Part shown: positions 26,031 to 33,905 of the stretch, piece by piece
Layout: each line of letters opens with the position of its first letter
Position numbering within the stretch: the first letter of the stretch is position 1
Source of the DNA: Alphaproteobacteria bacterium
GTDB taxonomy: Bacteria > Pseudomonadota > Alphaproteobacteria > Rhizobiales > Hyphomicrobiaceae
Reading direction: 5' to 3'
Length of the DNA stretch: 64,000 nucleotides
Assembly (NCBI GenBank): GCA_022600345.1
Contig: JAHZKP010000099.1
Span: forward strand, 50,797-114,796
The notes under the pieces: generated by a model
Told to the model about the DNA's origin: nothing
The model's input: only the letters and a program-made list of their open reading frames with translations
Databases searched by the model: none
Position numbers and translations under genes: made by a program

Positions 26031-27503
26031 ATGCGTTCTAGTCAGTCTCTTTGCGTTTTTGTGGTCGTTTGCATCGCCGCACTTGCAAGCACCGCTCAAG
26101 CTCAGACGACTGCGCCAGATGATCCCGCACAGGTTTCGCGCTTCATCGATGACCGCCCTGTTCCACTGTCCCCCTCACCACCTCCCGTCGAACAGCCCAC
26201 ATCCGACGAAGCCCGTGACATCCTCGAGAAGTTGCGCCGGGCCGCTGATGACGAACGCCGCCGGCGTGAACAGGCGGAAGCCGATGCTGCCGCCACCGCC
26301 AAGCGTGCCAAGGAAGCTGAAGAAGCACTCCAGAAATTGCAATCCGCTTTGAAATCGGCCCAGGAATTGGCACGCCAGAAAGCTGCCGAAGCCGAGCAGG
26401 CCCGCGCCGCCGCCGCCGCCCAAGCCGAAAAAGAGTCACGCGAAGCTGAGGAAGCCGAACGCGCGCGTCTGGCTGCCCAGGCTGAAGAAGAACGCAAGGC
26501 CCGCGAAGAAGAGGAAGCACGCATCGCCCAGCAGAAGGCCGAGGAAGAAGCCGAGCGCGCACGCCTGGCGGCCCAGGCCGAAGAAGAACGCAAGGCCCGC
26601 GAAGAAGAAGCACGCATCGCGCGTCAGAAAGCCGAGGAAGAAGCCGAGCGCGCACGCCTTGCTGCAATCGCAGAACAAGAACGCAAAGCCCGCGAAGAAG
26701 AAGAAGCCCGCATCGCCCGCCAGAAAGCTGAGGAAGAAGCCGAGCGCGCACGCCTTGCTGCAATCGCCGAACAAGAACGCAAAGCCCGCGAAGAAGAAGA
26801 AGCACGCATCGCGCGCCAGAAAGCTGAAGAAGAAGCCGAACGCGCACGCCTTGCTGCAATCGCCGAACAAGAACGCAAAGCCCGCGAAGAAGAAGAAGCC
26901 CGCATCGCGCGTCAGAAAGCCGAGGAAGAAGCCGAACAGGCGCGTCTTGCAGCACTCGAAGCAGAGCGTGTAGCCGAAGAATCCCAGGCAGCTTCGCGGC
27001 AGGACAGCCCCGATTCATCGCTCGACGAACAACGGCGCAAGGAGATTGCCGCGCTGGCCGAAGCAGCCAAACAGCAGCTTGGGGCCGAAGATCTGTTGAA
27101 CAAGCGTCTGACCGATGCGCTTGAAAGCGAGAAAAAGGCCCGCCTCAACGTCGACCGTCAGCCTCCGCCTACCACACCAGCAAATCAGGGGCCGGAAGAC
27201 CAGGGGCAAGAACTCGATTCAGATCCAGCAACACTTGAGTTGATGGACCAATGGGCCGCCGAGGAGCAAGCCCGCCTCGAACTTGAAGAGCGATTGGCAG
27301 CGACAAGCGAAGCGGTCGGCGTAACCTTGGCCGACCCCGAAATAACGCTGCGCGTGAAGGGCGGCGAAATGAAGTTTGTCGGACAGTTGAAGAAATATGA
27401 CGGCACCAACTATGTGATTCTGTCCGAACGGCTTGGAATGCTGACTGTACGTGCCGATCGCTTTGACTGCATCAGTTCCAATTGCCCAACGCAGGCAAAC
27501 TGA
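26031..27503 (+). CDS. Exported coiled-coil repeat protein
   Basis: The protein has a signal peptide (residues 1-25, ending ASTAQAQ), a Pro-rich linker, and a very long charged coiled coil. Residues 144-302 are five near-identical 31-32-residue units of the pattern RARLAAxAExERKAREEEEAR plus IARQKAEEEAE. The last 50 residues form a small beta-rich domain (ITLRVKGGEMKFVGQLKKYDG, MLTVRADRFDCISSNCP) resembling the N-terminal segment of some PstS/OmpA-type periplasmic proteins. ATG 26031 is chosen over 26019 because GGAG lies eight bases ahead and the signal peptide starts cleanly. A periplasmic scaffold or spacer is likely; the function is unknown. Confidence 0.78.
   Translation: MRSSQSLCVFVVVCIAALASTAQAQTTAPDDPAQVSRFIDDRPVPLSPSPPPVEQPTSDEARDILEKLRRAADDERRRREQAEADAAATAKRAKEAEEALQKLQSALKSAQELARQKAAEAEQARAAAAAQAEKESREAEEAERARLAAQAEEERKAREEEEARIAQQKAEEEAERARLAAQAEEERKAREEEARIARQKAEEEAERARLAAIAEQERKAREEEEARIARQKAEEEAERARLAAIAEQERKAREEEEARIARQKAEEEAERARLAAIAEQERKAREEEEARIARQKAEEEAEQARLAALEAERVAEESQAASRQDSPDSSLDEQRRKEIAALAEAAKQQLGAEDLLNKRLTDALESEKKARLNVDRQPPPTTPANQGPEDQGQELDSDPATLELMDQWAAEEQARLELEERLAATSEAVGVTLADPEITLRVKGGEMKFVGQLKKYDGTNYVILSERLGMLTVRADRFDCISSNCPTQAN
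26460..26936 (+). repeat. Five tandem 93-96-bp coding repeats
   Basis: The unit is 96 bases, with one 93-base copy lacking a GAA codon. Copies 3 to 5 are nearly identical in DNA, which points to recent duplication or conversion. Such tracts are prone to length change by slippage. Confidence 0.85.
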
Positions 27504-27570
27504 CACACCTCTCTCTCCCGCCGACCAAGTCGGTTCGCTCACGCCGTATCCAGTAGGGTGAGCACACCCG

Positions 27571-27590
27571 CAGCCGGAGAATTCCGGCTG
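27571..27590 (+). terminator. Possible terminator after the coiled-coil gene
   Basis: CAGCCGGA and TCCGGCTG form a perfect eight-base stem with a GAAT loop about 68 bases behind the stop. No T-run follows, so this is a weak call. Confidence 0.35.
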
Positions 27591-27752
27591 CAACACGGCC
27601 CCTGTCGCCCCTCGCCGCATCTAATCCATCCAGGAAAGCTTTGCTTTTCCCTTGCTCGGGCTATAGTTCCGCGCACCAACCGGCGCTGCGCCCGGCAAGC
27701 CGCCCACCTGACTGGATTTCGTTTCAGCCCCTCCCCCAATACGAGGCCATCG

Positions 27753-28685
27753 ATGAAAACAATTGCCGTCCAAATGGATGCGCCTGAAAAGATCAATATC
27801 AAGGGCGACACCACCTTCGCCTTGATGGTTGAGGCGCAAAACCGCGGCTTCGAACTATACGAATACCAGCCCGATGCGCTGGCCATCGAAGACGGTGAGT
27901 TGACCGCCCGGTTGCGCAAAACCACCGTCCATCCCGACAATGCCCAACAGCCCTTCGGGCTTGCCCAACCCCAACGCCGCAAATTGTCGGACTTCGATTG
28001 CATCCTGGTCCGCCAGGATCCGCCCTTCGATATGGCCTACTATTCCAACACCTACCTGTTGGACTTGCTGCCCGAAACGACAAGGGTGCTCAACGACCCC
28101 AGCGCCATCCGCAACACGCCCGAAAAACTAAGCGCCCTGCACTTCCCCCACCTCATGGCCTCGACCTTGATTTCAAGCGATGCTGAGCTGATCGCAGATT
28201 TCACCAAACGCACCGGCGACGTGGTCTTGAAACCGCTCTCCCTGTTTGGTGGCGAGATGATCGTTCGCACCAACGCCAGCGACCCAGAATTCCACGACCA
28301 TCTCAATCAGCTTTTGGCCCATTCCAGCGAACCCATCGTCGCCCAGGAATTCCTCCCTAACGTCAAGGACACCGACAAACGCGTCATGATGCTGGAAGGC
28401 GAAGTCGTCGGCGTCCTGGGGCGCATTCCTGCCGAAGGAAACTTCATCGCCAACATTCACTCCGGCGGACGCCCGGTATTGAGTTCCCTGACGCCCAGGG
28501 AGGAACAGGTCTGCCGGGAAGTCGGCGAAAAGGTCAAGCAGTGGGGCATCTTCTTTGCCGGCCTTGACCTGATCGATCAGCGTCTTTCTGAAATCAACGT
28601 CACATCGCCAACGCTGACTGTGGAACTGAAGGCCGTCGGTGGCCCAGACATCCCCAAACTCTACTGGGACAGGGTGTTTGGCTAA
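27753..28685 (+). CDS. gshB: Glutathione synthase
   Basis: GshB joins gamma-glutamylcysteine and glycine using ATP. The 310-residue protein has the N-terminal MKTIAVQMDAPEKINIKGDT, the LVRQDPPFDMAYYSNTYLLD block and the ATP-grasp segment VVLKPLSLFGGEMIVR, ending in a conserved acidic NVTSPT motif. Start ATG 27753 has an ACGAGG leader and fits the family's N-terminus; longer in-frame starts at 27558 add unrelated sequence. A ChaC-like cyclotransferase that can act on glutathione or gamma-glutamyl peptides follows at once, which may reflect thiol turnover. Confidence 0.93.
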   Translation: MKTIAVQMDAPEKINIKGDTTFALMVEAQNRGFELYEYQPDALAIEDGELTARLRKTTVHPDNAQQPFGLAQPQRRKLSDFDCILVRQDPPFDMAYYSNTYLLDLLPETTRVLNDPSAIRNTPEKLSALHFPHLMASTLISSDAELIADFTKRTGDVVLKPLSLFGGEMIVRTNASDPEFHDHLNQLLAHSSEPIVAQEFLPNVKDTDKRVMMLEGEVVGVLGRIPAEGNFIANIHSGGRPVLSSLTPREEQVCREVGEKVKQWGIFFAGLDLIDQRLSEINVTSPTLTVELKAVGGPDIPKLYWDRVFG

Positions 28686-28783
28686 CCCCCACCGGGCACA
28701 AAACTATCAAAGCACCGCGAACGTCGATATAAACAACGCTGAGAACCGACCCCTAACCCAAACGCAAATACGGACCGCGAGCC

Positions 28784-29473
28784 CTGGCCATCAAATCCGA
28801 TCAATCTGACTTCTGGGTCTTCAGCTATGGCTCGCTGATGTGGTCGCCCGGCATTGATTTCACCCAGTCCGCCAAGGCCAGGCTGGTTGGACTGAAGCGC
28901 TCGTTCTGCGTCCATTCGGTTCATTACCGCGGCACCTACCGCCGCCCAGGACTGGTACTTGGCTTACGCCAGGGTGGTTCGTGCGCCGGCATCGCCTTCA
29001 AGATCCGGTCCGGCGCCGAACGTGAAACGCTTCGCTACCTTCGCGAACGAGAACTCGTCAACGGCGTCTACCGGGAAGCCCACGTGCCGATCAGCGTCCA
29101 GCTTGACAGTGGCCACCGGGAAGTGACCGCGCTCACTTATGTTGCAGAGACCCATCACCCAAGCTTTGTTGGGCAAATGACCCTCAACGAGCAGGCGGCA
29201 ATGATCGCAACGGCAACCGGCCGCAGCGGCACCAACCTCGAATACATGATGAACACGATCCAGCACCTGCGCGATCTGAATATCCACGACACCGAACTGG
29301 AGCGCCTTGTCACAACATTGGGGCCGCTTGCACGCCGCATCTGCGATGCCAAGTGCACCAGATCCAGCGCCAAGGCGATGACGCGCTCACTGACGCCGCG
29401 TCCACCACGATGCAAGAGCTTCCGCCGCGACCAGCTAATTCGCTTTAATCACCGAAAGATAATCGGCCTGTAA
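28784..29473 (+). CDS. ChaC-like gamma-glutamylcyclotransferase
   Basis: ChaC enzymes cleave glutathione to 5-oxoproline and Cys-Gly. The conserved start FWVFSYGSLMWSPG is encoded at 28811-28852, then LVGLKRSFCVHSVHYRGTYR, and the catalytic-Glu region YLRERELVNGVYREAHVPI. The first ATG in frame (28838) lies inside this conserved block, so translation must begin earlier. The frame is open back to a stop at 28754 and offers no ATG, GTG or TTG; CTG at 28784 is the best candidate. Either an unusual start is used, or a nearby mutation has removed the original start. The C-terminus has a basic extension of about 30 residues. Confidence 0.72.
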   Translation: MAIKSDQSDFWVFSYGSLMWSPGIDFTQSAKARLVGLKRSFCVHSVHYRGTYRRPGLVLGLRQGGSCAGIAFKIRSGAERETLRYLRERELVNGVYREAHVPISVQLDSGHREVTALTYVAETHHPSFVGQMTLNEQAAMIATATGRSGTNLEYMMNTIQHLRDLNIHDTELERLVTTLGPLARRICDAKCTRSSAKAMTRSLTPRPPRCKSFRRDQLIRFNHRKIIGL

Positions 29474-29586
29474 CACCTCAGCCGGCAGCGCCCCAGCAAT
29501 CCGCTGCGCGCTGCACCGCCCTCCTGCTAGCTCAACTCGCCGACTGAGAAACAGAACTGCTACCAGATAACTCAGACAGGCTCTCG

Positions 29587-29799
29587 TCAGCTACGCCCGC
29601 AAGTATTTAGTCCCAGAAGCGTATAGGCCGGACAGAAGCGAACGAGCGCCGTGAAAATCAACACGGCCCCAACCGCTGGCAATCCGTACAGTGCAAGTGG
29701 GCTGCCAATTGCCATGACAAACGGCAGCACGACGAGAATCACCCCGGCGATCAATCGTAGCATGCGGTCAACCGACCCGACGTTTGCGGCTTTGAACAT
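29587..29799 (-). CDS. DUF2892 (YgaP-like) membrane protein
   Basis: This 70-residue protein opens FKAANVGSVDRMLRLIAGVI, has two membrane segments (ILVVLPFVMAIG and VGAVLIFTALVRF) and ends CPAYTLLGLNTC, matching DUF2892. Such proteins are often linked to sulfide or thiol stress. ATG 29799 has an AGGAG ribosome site seven bases ahead; the upstream in-frame ATG at 29856 adds no family sequence. A palindrome ATTC-N8-GAAT lies 56 bases upstream (listed separately). A second DUF2892 gene lies 500 bases to the right. Confidence 0.82.
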   Translation of the reverse strand: MFKAANVGSVDRMLRLIAGVILVVLPFVMAIGSPLALYGLPAVGAVLIFTALVRFCPAYTLLGLNTCGRS

Positions 29800-29854
29800 G
29801 ATAGTCTCCTGGTTATCGAACTTGTGCTGTTTCTCTACCGGTCGCTCGGACCAC

Positions 29855-29870
29855 ATTCAAACATTTGAAT
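29855..29870. promoter_or_regulatory. Perfect ATTC-N8-GAAT palindrome, possible ArsR-family operator
   Basis: ATTCAAA-CA-TTTGAAT is a perfect seven-base inverted repeat placed in the promoter region of the DUF2892 gene. The pattern ATTC-N8-GAAT is, as I recall, that of SqrR/BigR repressors, which respond to reactive sulfur. No such regulator gene is in the window. Confidence 0.5.
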
Positions 29871-30293
29871 ACATTGCGCCTGGGAAGCGATCTCAAGAGT
29901 CCGGACACCTCTGCTCACGATCCGGCGCTGCCCCCACGTTCACGACCTTGAAACAGCTATAGAACGCACCCCGGAGAAGGCATTGATACATCGCACTCTC
30001 GATACCGGTACATCTCCCGCCGAGCGCACCCAGTCCGCCGTTGTCGCCTTCCTGGCCGATCCTTCAACCCACGCCACTCTCCTGCTGGATCGACTCGCCG
30101 CTTGAGAAACAGCATTGAATCGATTTGGTCGGAAAGGGCTCTAACATCTTCCAAAATTACAACTTTCGCACTAGAATGTTCCTGCCGCCGGAGGACAAAC
30201 CAAATACCCGGCAACAGGGTCAATAAATCAACCGGCTGAGCACATCGGGAGCGCTGCGAGCACGCGCCCCCTGAACAGTACGCGAGGCGCGAA

Positions 30294-30500
30294 ATGTTGA
30301 AATTGAAATCGGCGAACGTCGGGCTGACCGACCGCTCACTGCGCACATTAGCCGGAATTGGTCTGATCGGATTCGCAGTGTCGGGCGACCGGACCGGATA
30401 CGAATTTCTCGGTTGGCTCGGCATAATCCCATTGCTTACAGGGCTTGTCGGCATCTGCCCCCTTTATTCCGTCCTCGGCCACGACACCCGGGGAATGTGA
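30294..30500 (+). CDS. Second DUF2892 membrane protein
   Basis: This 68-residue protein has the family start LKSANVGLTDRSLRTLAGIG, two hydrophobic stretches and CPLYSVLGHDT at the end, matching DUF2892 like the protein encoded at 29587-29799 but on the other strand. The Cys in the last block is shared by both. It probably sits in the inner membrane. No operator like that of the first copy is seen upstream. Its function is unknown. Confidence 0.78.
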   Translation: MLKLKSANVGLTDRSLRTLAGIGLIGFAVSGDRTGYEFLGWLGIIPLLTGLVGICPLYSVLGHDTRGM

Positions 30501-30755
30501 CACCGATCAAAGACGGCAGGCGTAGTCCCGGTCATTATCGGCCGCAAGCCAGAACCTAGCTGGCGGCAAATTTCGCAATTGAATGTTGATAACCGAGGAT
30601 ATCTGATCGATTTCTGGCGACACGGGACGCCTGACGAATAATACTTCCGGCCATGCACTATAAATCAACACGCTTTCCAACCACTGCCGGGAAGCCCACT
30701 TCCAACCACCGACAGTCGGGCCCGATGCCATAGTGACTGCCGCTAGTGTGATTCG

Positions 30756-30830
30756 AGTGAGGTGGATCAGAAGTTCGTAGTTTGACGCGAAGCACCCTTT
30801 GAAACGAACTTCTGCTCCTTAAACCTCACT
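30756..30830. repeat. Long interrupted inverted repeat
   Basis: Outer arms AGTGAGGT (30756-30763) / ACCTCACT (30823-30830) and inner arms AGAAGTTCGT (30769-30778) / ACGAACTTCT (30804-30813) form a two-stage hairpin, 46 bases before the phasin-like gene. It looks like an intergenic palindromic element; the T-poor flanks argue against a simple terminator. The stretch 30501-30876 holds no gene. Confidence 0.6.
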
Positions 30831-30876
30831 AGCCCGCGAAAGAGTATTTAGTCCCCCCCGAAACGGAGTTCTGACA

Positions 30877-31326
30877 ATGGCATACCCCCCGTCCGACGGA
30901 AACTTCGACTATACCCATCTACAAAATGCGTTCCCCGCCCTGGCGCCAAGCTCCATGGAGGTCGCAACCCAGGCGTATCGGGGCTGGGTTAGCGCTATGC
31001 TGGCAATGAATACCCAGGCGACGAATTTCTTCACGCACCGCCTTCAGCAAGACGCGCAGTTTTCGGCCAATATCATGAAGTGCCGCACACCTCAGGACTT
31101 CGCCCAGGTTCAGATGGACTTCTTTCAGAACGTCCTTGCCGACTACTCACAGCAAGCCGAAAAAGTCGGGGACCTCGTAACCGAAAGCTTCCAATCGGTC
31201 GATCGGCCTGAAACCCTGAAGTGGGAGGTCAGCGAAACCGCCGATCCGACACCGCCGGCAATGTTTGAACCGTCACAGTACCAACCGCCACATTACCAAC
31301 CTCCAGCCCACCAGCAGGCCGCCTGA
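30877..31326 (+). CDS. Phasin-like protein
   Basis: This 149-residue amphipathic helical protein resembles phasins, which coat polyhydroxyalkanoate granules. The NTQATNFFTHRLQQDAQFSA region and CRTPQDFAQVQMDFFQNVLA with DYSQQAEKVGDLVTESFQ are typical. The C-terminal 35 residues are Pro/Gln-rich with a YQPPHYQPP repeat. A synthase or depolymerase gene is not nearby. It could instead be a phasin-like chaperone, since this family is loosely conserved. Confidence 0.72.
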   Translation: MAYPPSDGNFDYTHLQNAFPALAPSSMEVATQAYRGWVSAMLAMNTQATNFFTHRLQQDAQFSANIMKCRTPQDFAQVQMDFFQNVLADYSQQAEKVGDLVTESFQSVDRPETLKWEVSETADPTPPAMFEPSQYQPPHYQPPAHQQAA

Positions 31327-32242
31327 GCCCGCACACCAGACTCCGGCGCGATCATCAGAGCGCCTTGGCAAATATCGTCAGCAGCGTTTTTCAAGGCCCT
31401 GAGGCGTCAGGCATCTTGTCCGAGAAAAAGCCGCTTCATCGCCCCCTTCGTGAACCCCGCAGGGGGCGATGCCATTTTGATCAAGTCGATCCTCGACCAT
31501 CGGCCCTCGACTATTGGACGGATCGCAAACCCTGCCCACTTGATCATTATCAAAGCTGGCCGCGTCGACGAAGTCCAATCTCCCCCACACAATGGGGCAC
31601 GCCAATCCGAAAACACTGGCGAACCAGGGCGGCAGGCCAACATTGCCTCAAATGACGGCCCGCCCGGACATGAACGCTCACGGGGTGTGCGATAGAATGC
31701 GGCGCTTCAAATGAAATTTGCCTTGCCGAGTTCAATCAAAGCGAAGTCTGGCACAGGAGCAGTCGACGGTTATCTCGTCGTGCCAACCTGCTGCGGGCTC
31801 GTCGTCGTGCAACTCGAGCAAGATACCTCACCACCGCCAGGCAATGCGGCGCCCTCGAGGCACAAGCAACCCGCCCGCAATACGTCCGGCCTTCAACGCG
31901 CCCGCAGGCCTCAGCACAAGACCAACCTGAGCCGGGCTCCCTTTGCGGGTCTAACCAGATTCCTCACTCTCATGCTGCGTCAATTCTTCAAGGCATGAAC
32001 ACCGCCAAGAGCGCATCCCTGTGAGAACAGCCAGATAGGCTGAGCAAATCCTAAATTGCTGCGAAAGACTTCGCTCGATCACACAGATTGACTGATAACT
32101 GATGTTGATCAGGATTATTTTGCAAAATATGACTTAGGCCGCCAAATAACCGAGCGATAGACGCCTTCTCTATACTTGTGCGGGCCACTGCGACGCATTA
32201 GTCTCACGGTTCAAATTCAGTCAGCACTGGAGGCAGCCGCTC
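31327..32242. other. Large intergenic region with one strong hairpin
   Basis: More than 900 bases separate the phasin-like gene and fnrL. No open frame here looks like a real protein. A hairpin CATCGCCCCCT (31437-31447) / AGGGGGCGATG (31461-31471) with a 13-base loop is followed by CCATTTT and may end the phasin transcript. Near 32104-32117 TTGATcaggATtAt resembles an FNR half-site ahead of fnrL, but it is not a full box. Confidence 0.5.
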
Positions 32243-32989
32243 ATGGGCCAGGCCCCAATTCAACTTGGGCGCAATGGATGCGAATCCTGCGCGATAAGAA
32301 ACCGCGCCGTTTGCGGTGCCCTTGATGATGCCGAACTCAGGGAACTGGGCCGTATCGGTCGCTTCCGCCACTACAAGGCTGGTGACGTGATCCTGGCCGA
32401 TCAGGAACCGACGACATTTTTTGCCAACGTCGTCTCCGGCGTCATCAAACTTGAGAAAATGTCGTCCGATGGCCGCCAGCAGATCGTCGGCTTGTTATTT
32501 CCGCCAGATTTTCTTGGCCGCGCTTATTCGCGTACCAATCCTTATTTTGCCCAGGCTGCAACTGATGTGGAAATATGCGCTTACCCGCATTCGCAATTCG
32601 AGCAACTGCTGCGTAAGAACCCGGAACTTGAACACCGGCTGTTTGAAGACACGCTCAGTGAATTGGATGCAGCCCGCGAATGGATGTTCGTCCTGGGGCG
32701 CAAGAGCGCTCAGGAAAAAGTCGCCAGCTTCCTTCACCTCATCGCCAAACGCCAACCGATGATCGGCTGCTCTCATATTCATCAACCAGGCCCGGCGCGT
32801 TTCGAACTTCCCCTGACGCGCTCCGACATTGCAGACTTCCTCGGCCTGACCATCGAGACCGTCAGCCGCCAGCTTTCCAAGCTTAAGCGGCAGGGAACGA
32901 TCCAGATCGTCGGCGGCCGCGAAGTAACAGTACCCGACTTGCGAGAACTTGGCTTGACGGCCGGCGGTGAAAACGAAGCCGTAGCTTGA
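32243..32989 (+). CDS. fnrL: FnrL-type oxygen-sensing regulator
   Basis: A Crp/Fnr-family protein of 248 residues. Cysteines C13, C16, C24 and C112 are placed as the four ligands of an oxygen-sensitive 4Fe-4S cluster. A cyclic-nucleotide-like sensor domain and a C-terminal helix-turn-helix (DIADFLGLTIETVSRQLSKL) follow; E205 and S208-R209 are the residues that read the FNR box. In alphaproteobacteria FnrL switches on the cbb3 oxidase under low oxygen. A perfect FNR box lies before ccoN, about 800 bases downstream, in agreement. Confidence 0.9.
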   Translation: MGQAPIQLGRNGCESCAIRNRAVCGALDDAELRELGRIGRFRHYKAGDVILADQEPTTFFANVVSGVIKLEKMSSDGRQQIVGLLFPPDFLGRAYSRTNPYFAQAATDVEICAYPHSQFEQLLRKNPELEHRLFEDTLSELDAAREWMFVLGRKSAQEKVASFLHLIAKRQPMIGCSHIHQPGPARFELPLTRSDIADFLGLTIETVSRQLSKLKRQGTIQIVGGREVTVPDLRELGLTAGGENEAVA

Positions 32990-33038
32990 GTTCAGGCCAC
33001 ACAGCACGGCACGAAAACTGACCCAAGTCAGCATTCGC

Positions 33039-33644
33039 CTAGTCTTTTCGAATGAACCCTTCTTCCGCCAAGGCCTCGAGCAATTTCCGCCCAGGGTCCT
33101 CACGCCTTTGCTTTTCGATTGCCGCGGTTAATTCTGCCAGGTCATCAATGATGAGCAAGCGGCGCGCCAAGCTCAAAACGATCGCATTCTCCCATTCGAC
33201 ATGGCGGCGCAACGACGTGAAGAATCCCCGTAACATGTAGCCCATCATTTCCGGGTTGCGCGGCGTGCGAACGGCGGCCAGCAATTCGAGTTCGTCGGCA
33301 ATTTCGCTGGCAAATAAATCGTCACTGCTATGTTCCAACTCCAACTGCTGCAGGAGTTGCGCCGTTGCCAAATCACCCCGGAATCGCCGTCGAATAAGGG
33401 GAAACAGCACGCCTTCTTCAAGCGCGACATGAGCCGGCAACCCGGCCCGCAGAATTTGGATGCAATTTTCCGCCACCCTGACATCAACCGAATGCGGCAA
33501 CCCGTCGGCGACATTTTCCAGGCATTCGCACAGTCTCAATTTGGCGGCGTGATCGGCTTCCAGGATCGAAATGGGATCGTTGGCATCGGCCGAACCGGCA
33601 AGTCCGTCCTCGACCAATCGAAGATGTTGAGAGTCTTCGGGCAT
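33039..33644 (-). CDS. Hemerythrin-like domain protein
   Basis: This 201-residue protein fits the hemerythrin HHE family: ILEADHAAKLRLCECLENVA, GLPAHVALEEGVLFPLIRRR and ELEHSSDDLF, then RRHVEWENAIVLSLARRLL. The His and Glu residues could bind a di-iron site for oxygen, nitric oxide or iron handling. It is convergent with fnrL and divergent from ccoN. The FNR box upstream of ccoN may serve both directions, linking it to microaerobic control by inference. Confidence 0.82.
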   Translation of the reverse strand: MPEDSQHLRLVEDGLAGSADANDPISILEADHAAKLRLCECLENVADGLPHSVDVRVAENCIQILRAGLPAHVALEEGVLFPLIRRRFRGDLATAQLLQQLELEHSSDDLFASEIADELELLAAVRTPRNPEMMGYMLRGFFTSLRRHVEWENAIVLSLARRLLIIDDLAELTAAIEKQRREDPGRKLLEALAEEGFIRKD

Positions 33645-33777
33645 GTATCCTCAGGCTCCGATAATCCGATCTTGCCGAAACGAGCCCGTCCCCAATCGAA
33701 GACGCAACTAGCAAAAGGGCGGTGTTGAAAGCGGGCCTCGGCACTGTCGAAAGTATGTGCGGCCAAACCAGCGCTCA

Positions 33778-33791
33778 TTGATCCTAATCAA
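33778..33791. promoter_or_regulatory. FNR/FixK-type box upstream of ccoN
   Basis: TTGATCCTAATCAA matches the TTGAT-N4-ATCAA consensus exactly, 115 bases before the ccoN start and 134 before the hemerythrin-gene start. FnrL encoded nearby is the likely binder. Confidence 0.85.
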
Positions 33792-33905
33792 TGCCGCGCA
33801 CAATCCTGGAAGACATTTAGACAGTGCGGGGATCGGGGGCGCCTACGGCTATTCGCTGCTTGCCCTGAAATCCGAAGAGTCCTCCCAATGACTGGAGAAA
33901 AGCAG

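Noticed and set aside
26102..27018. Long minus-strand frames opposite the coiled-coil gene
   Set aside because: They are mirror images of the Glu/Ala/Arg repeat codons, rich in Ser/Arg/Leu, with no family or ribosome site.
31378..31998. Small frames in the phasin-fnrL gap
   Set aside because: No ribosome sites, odd composition and no recognisable domain.
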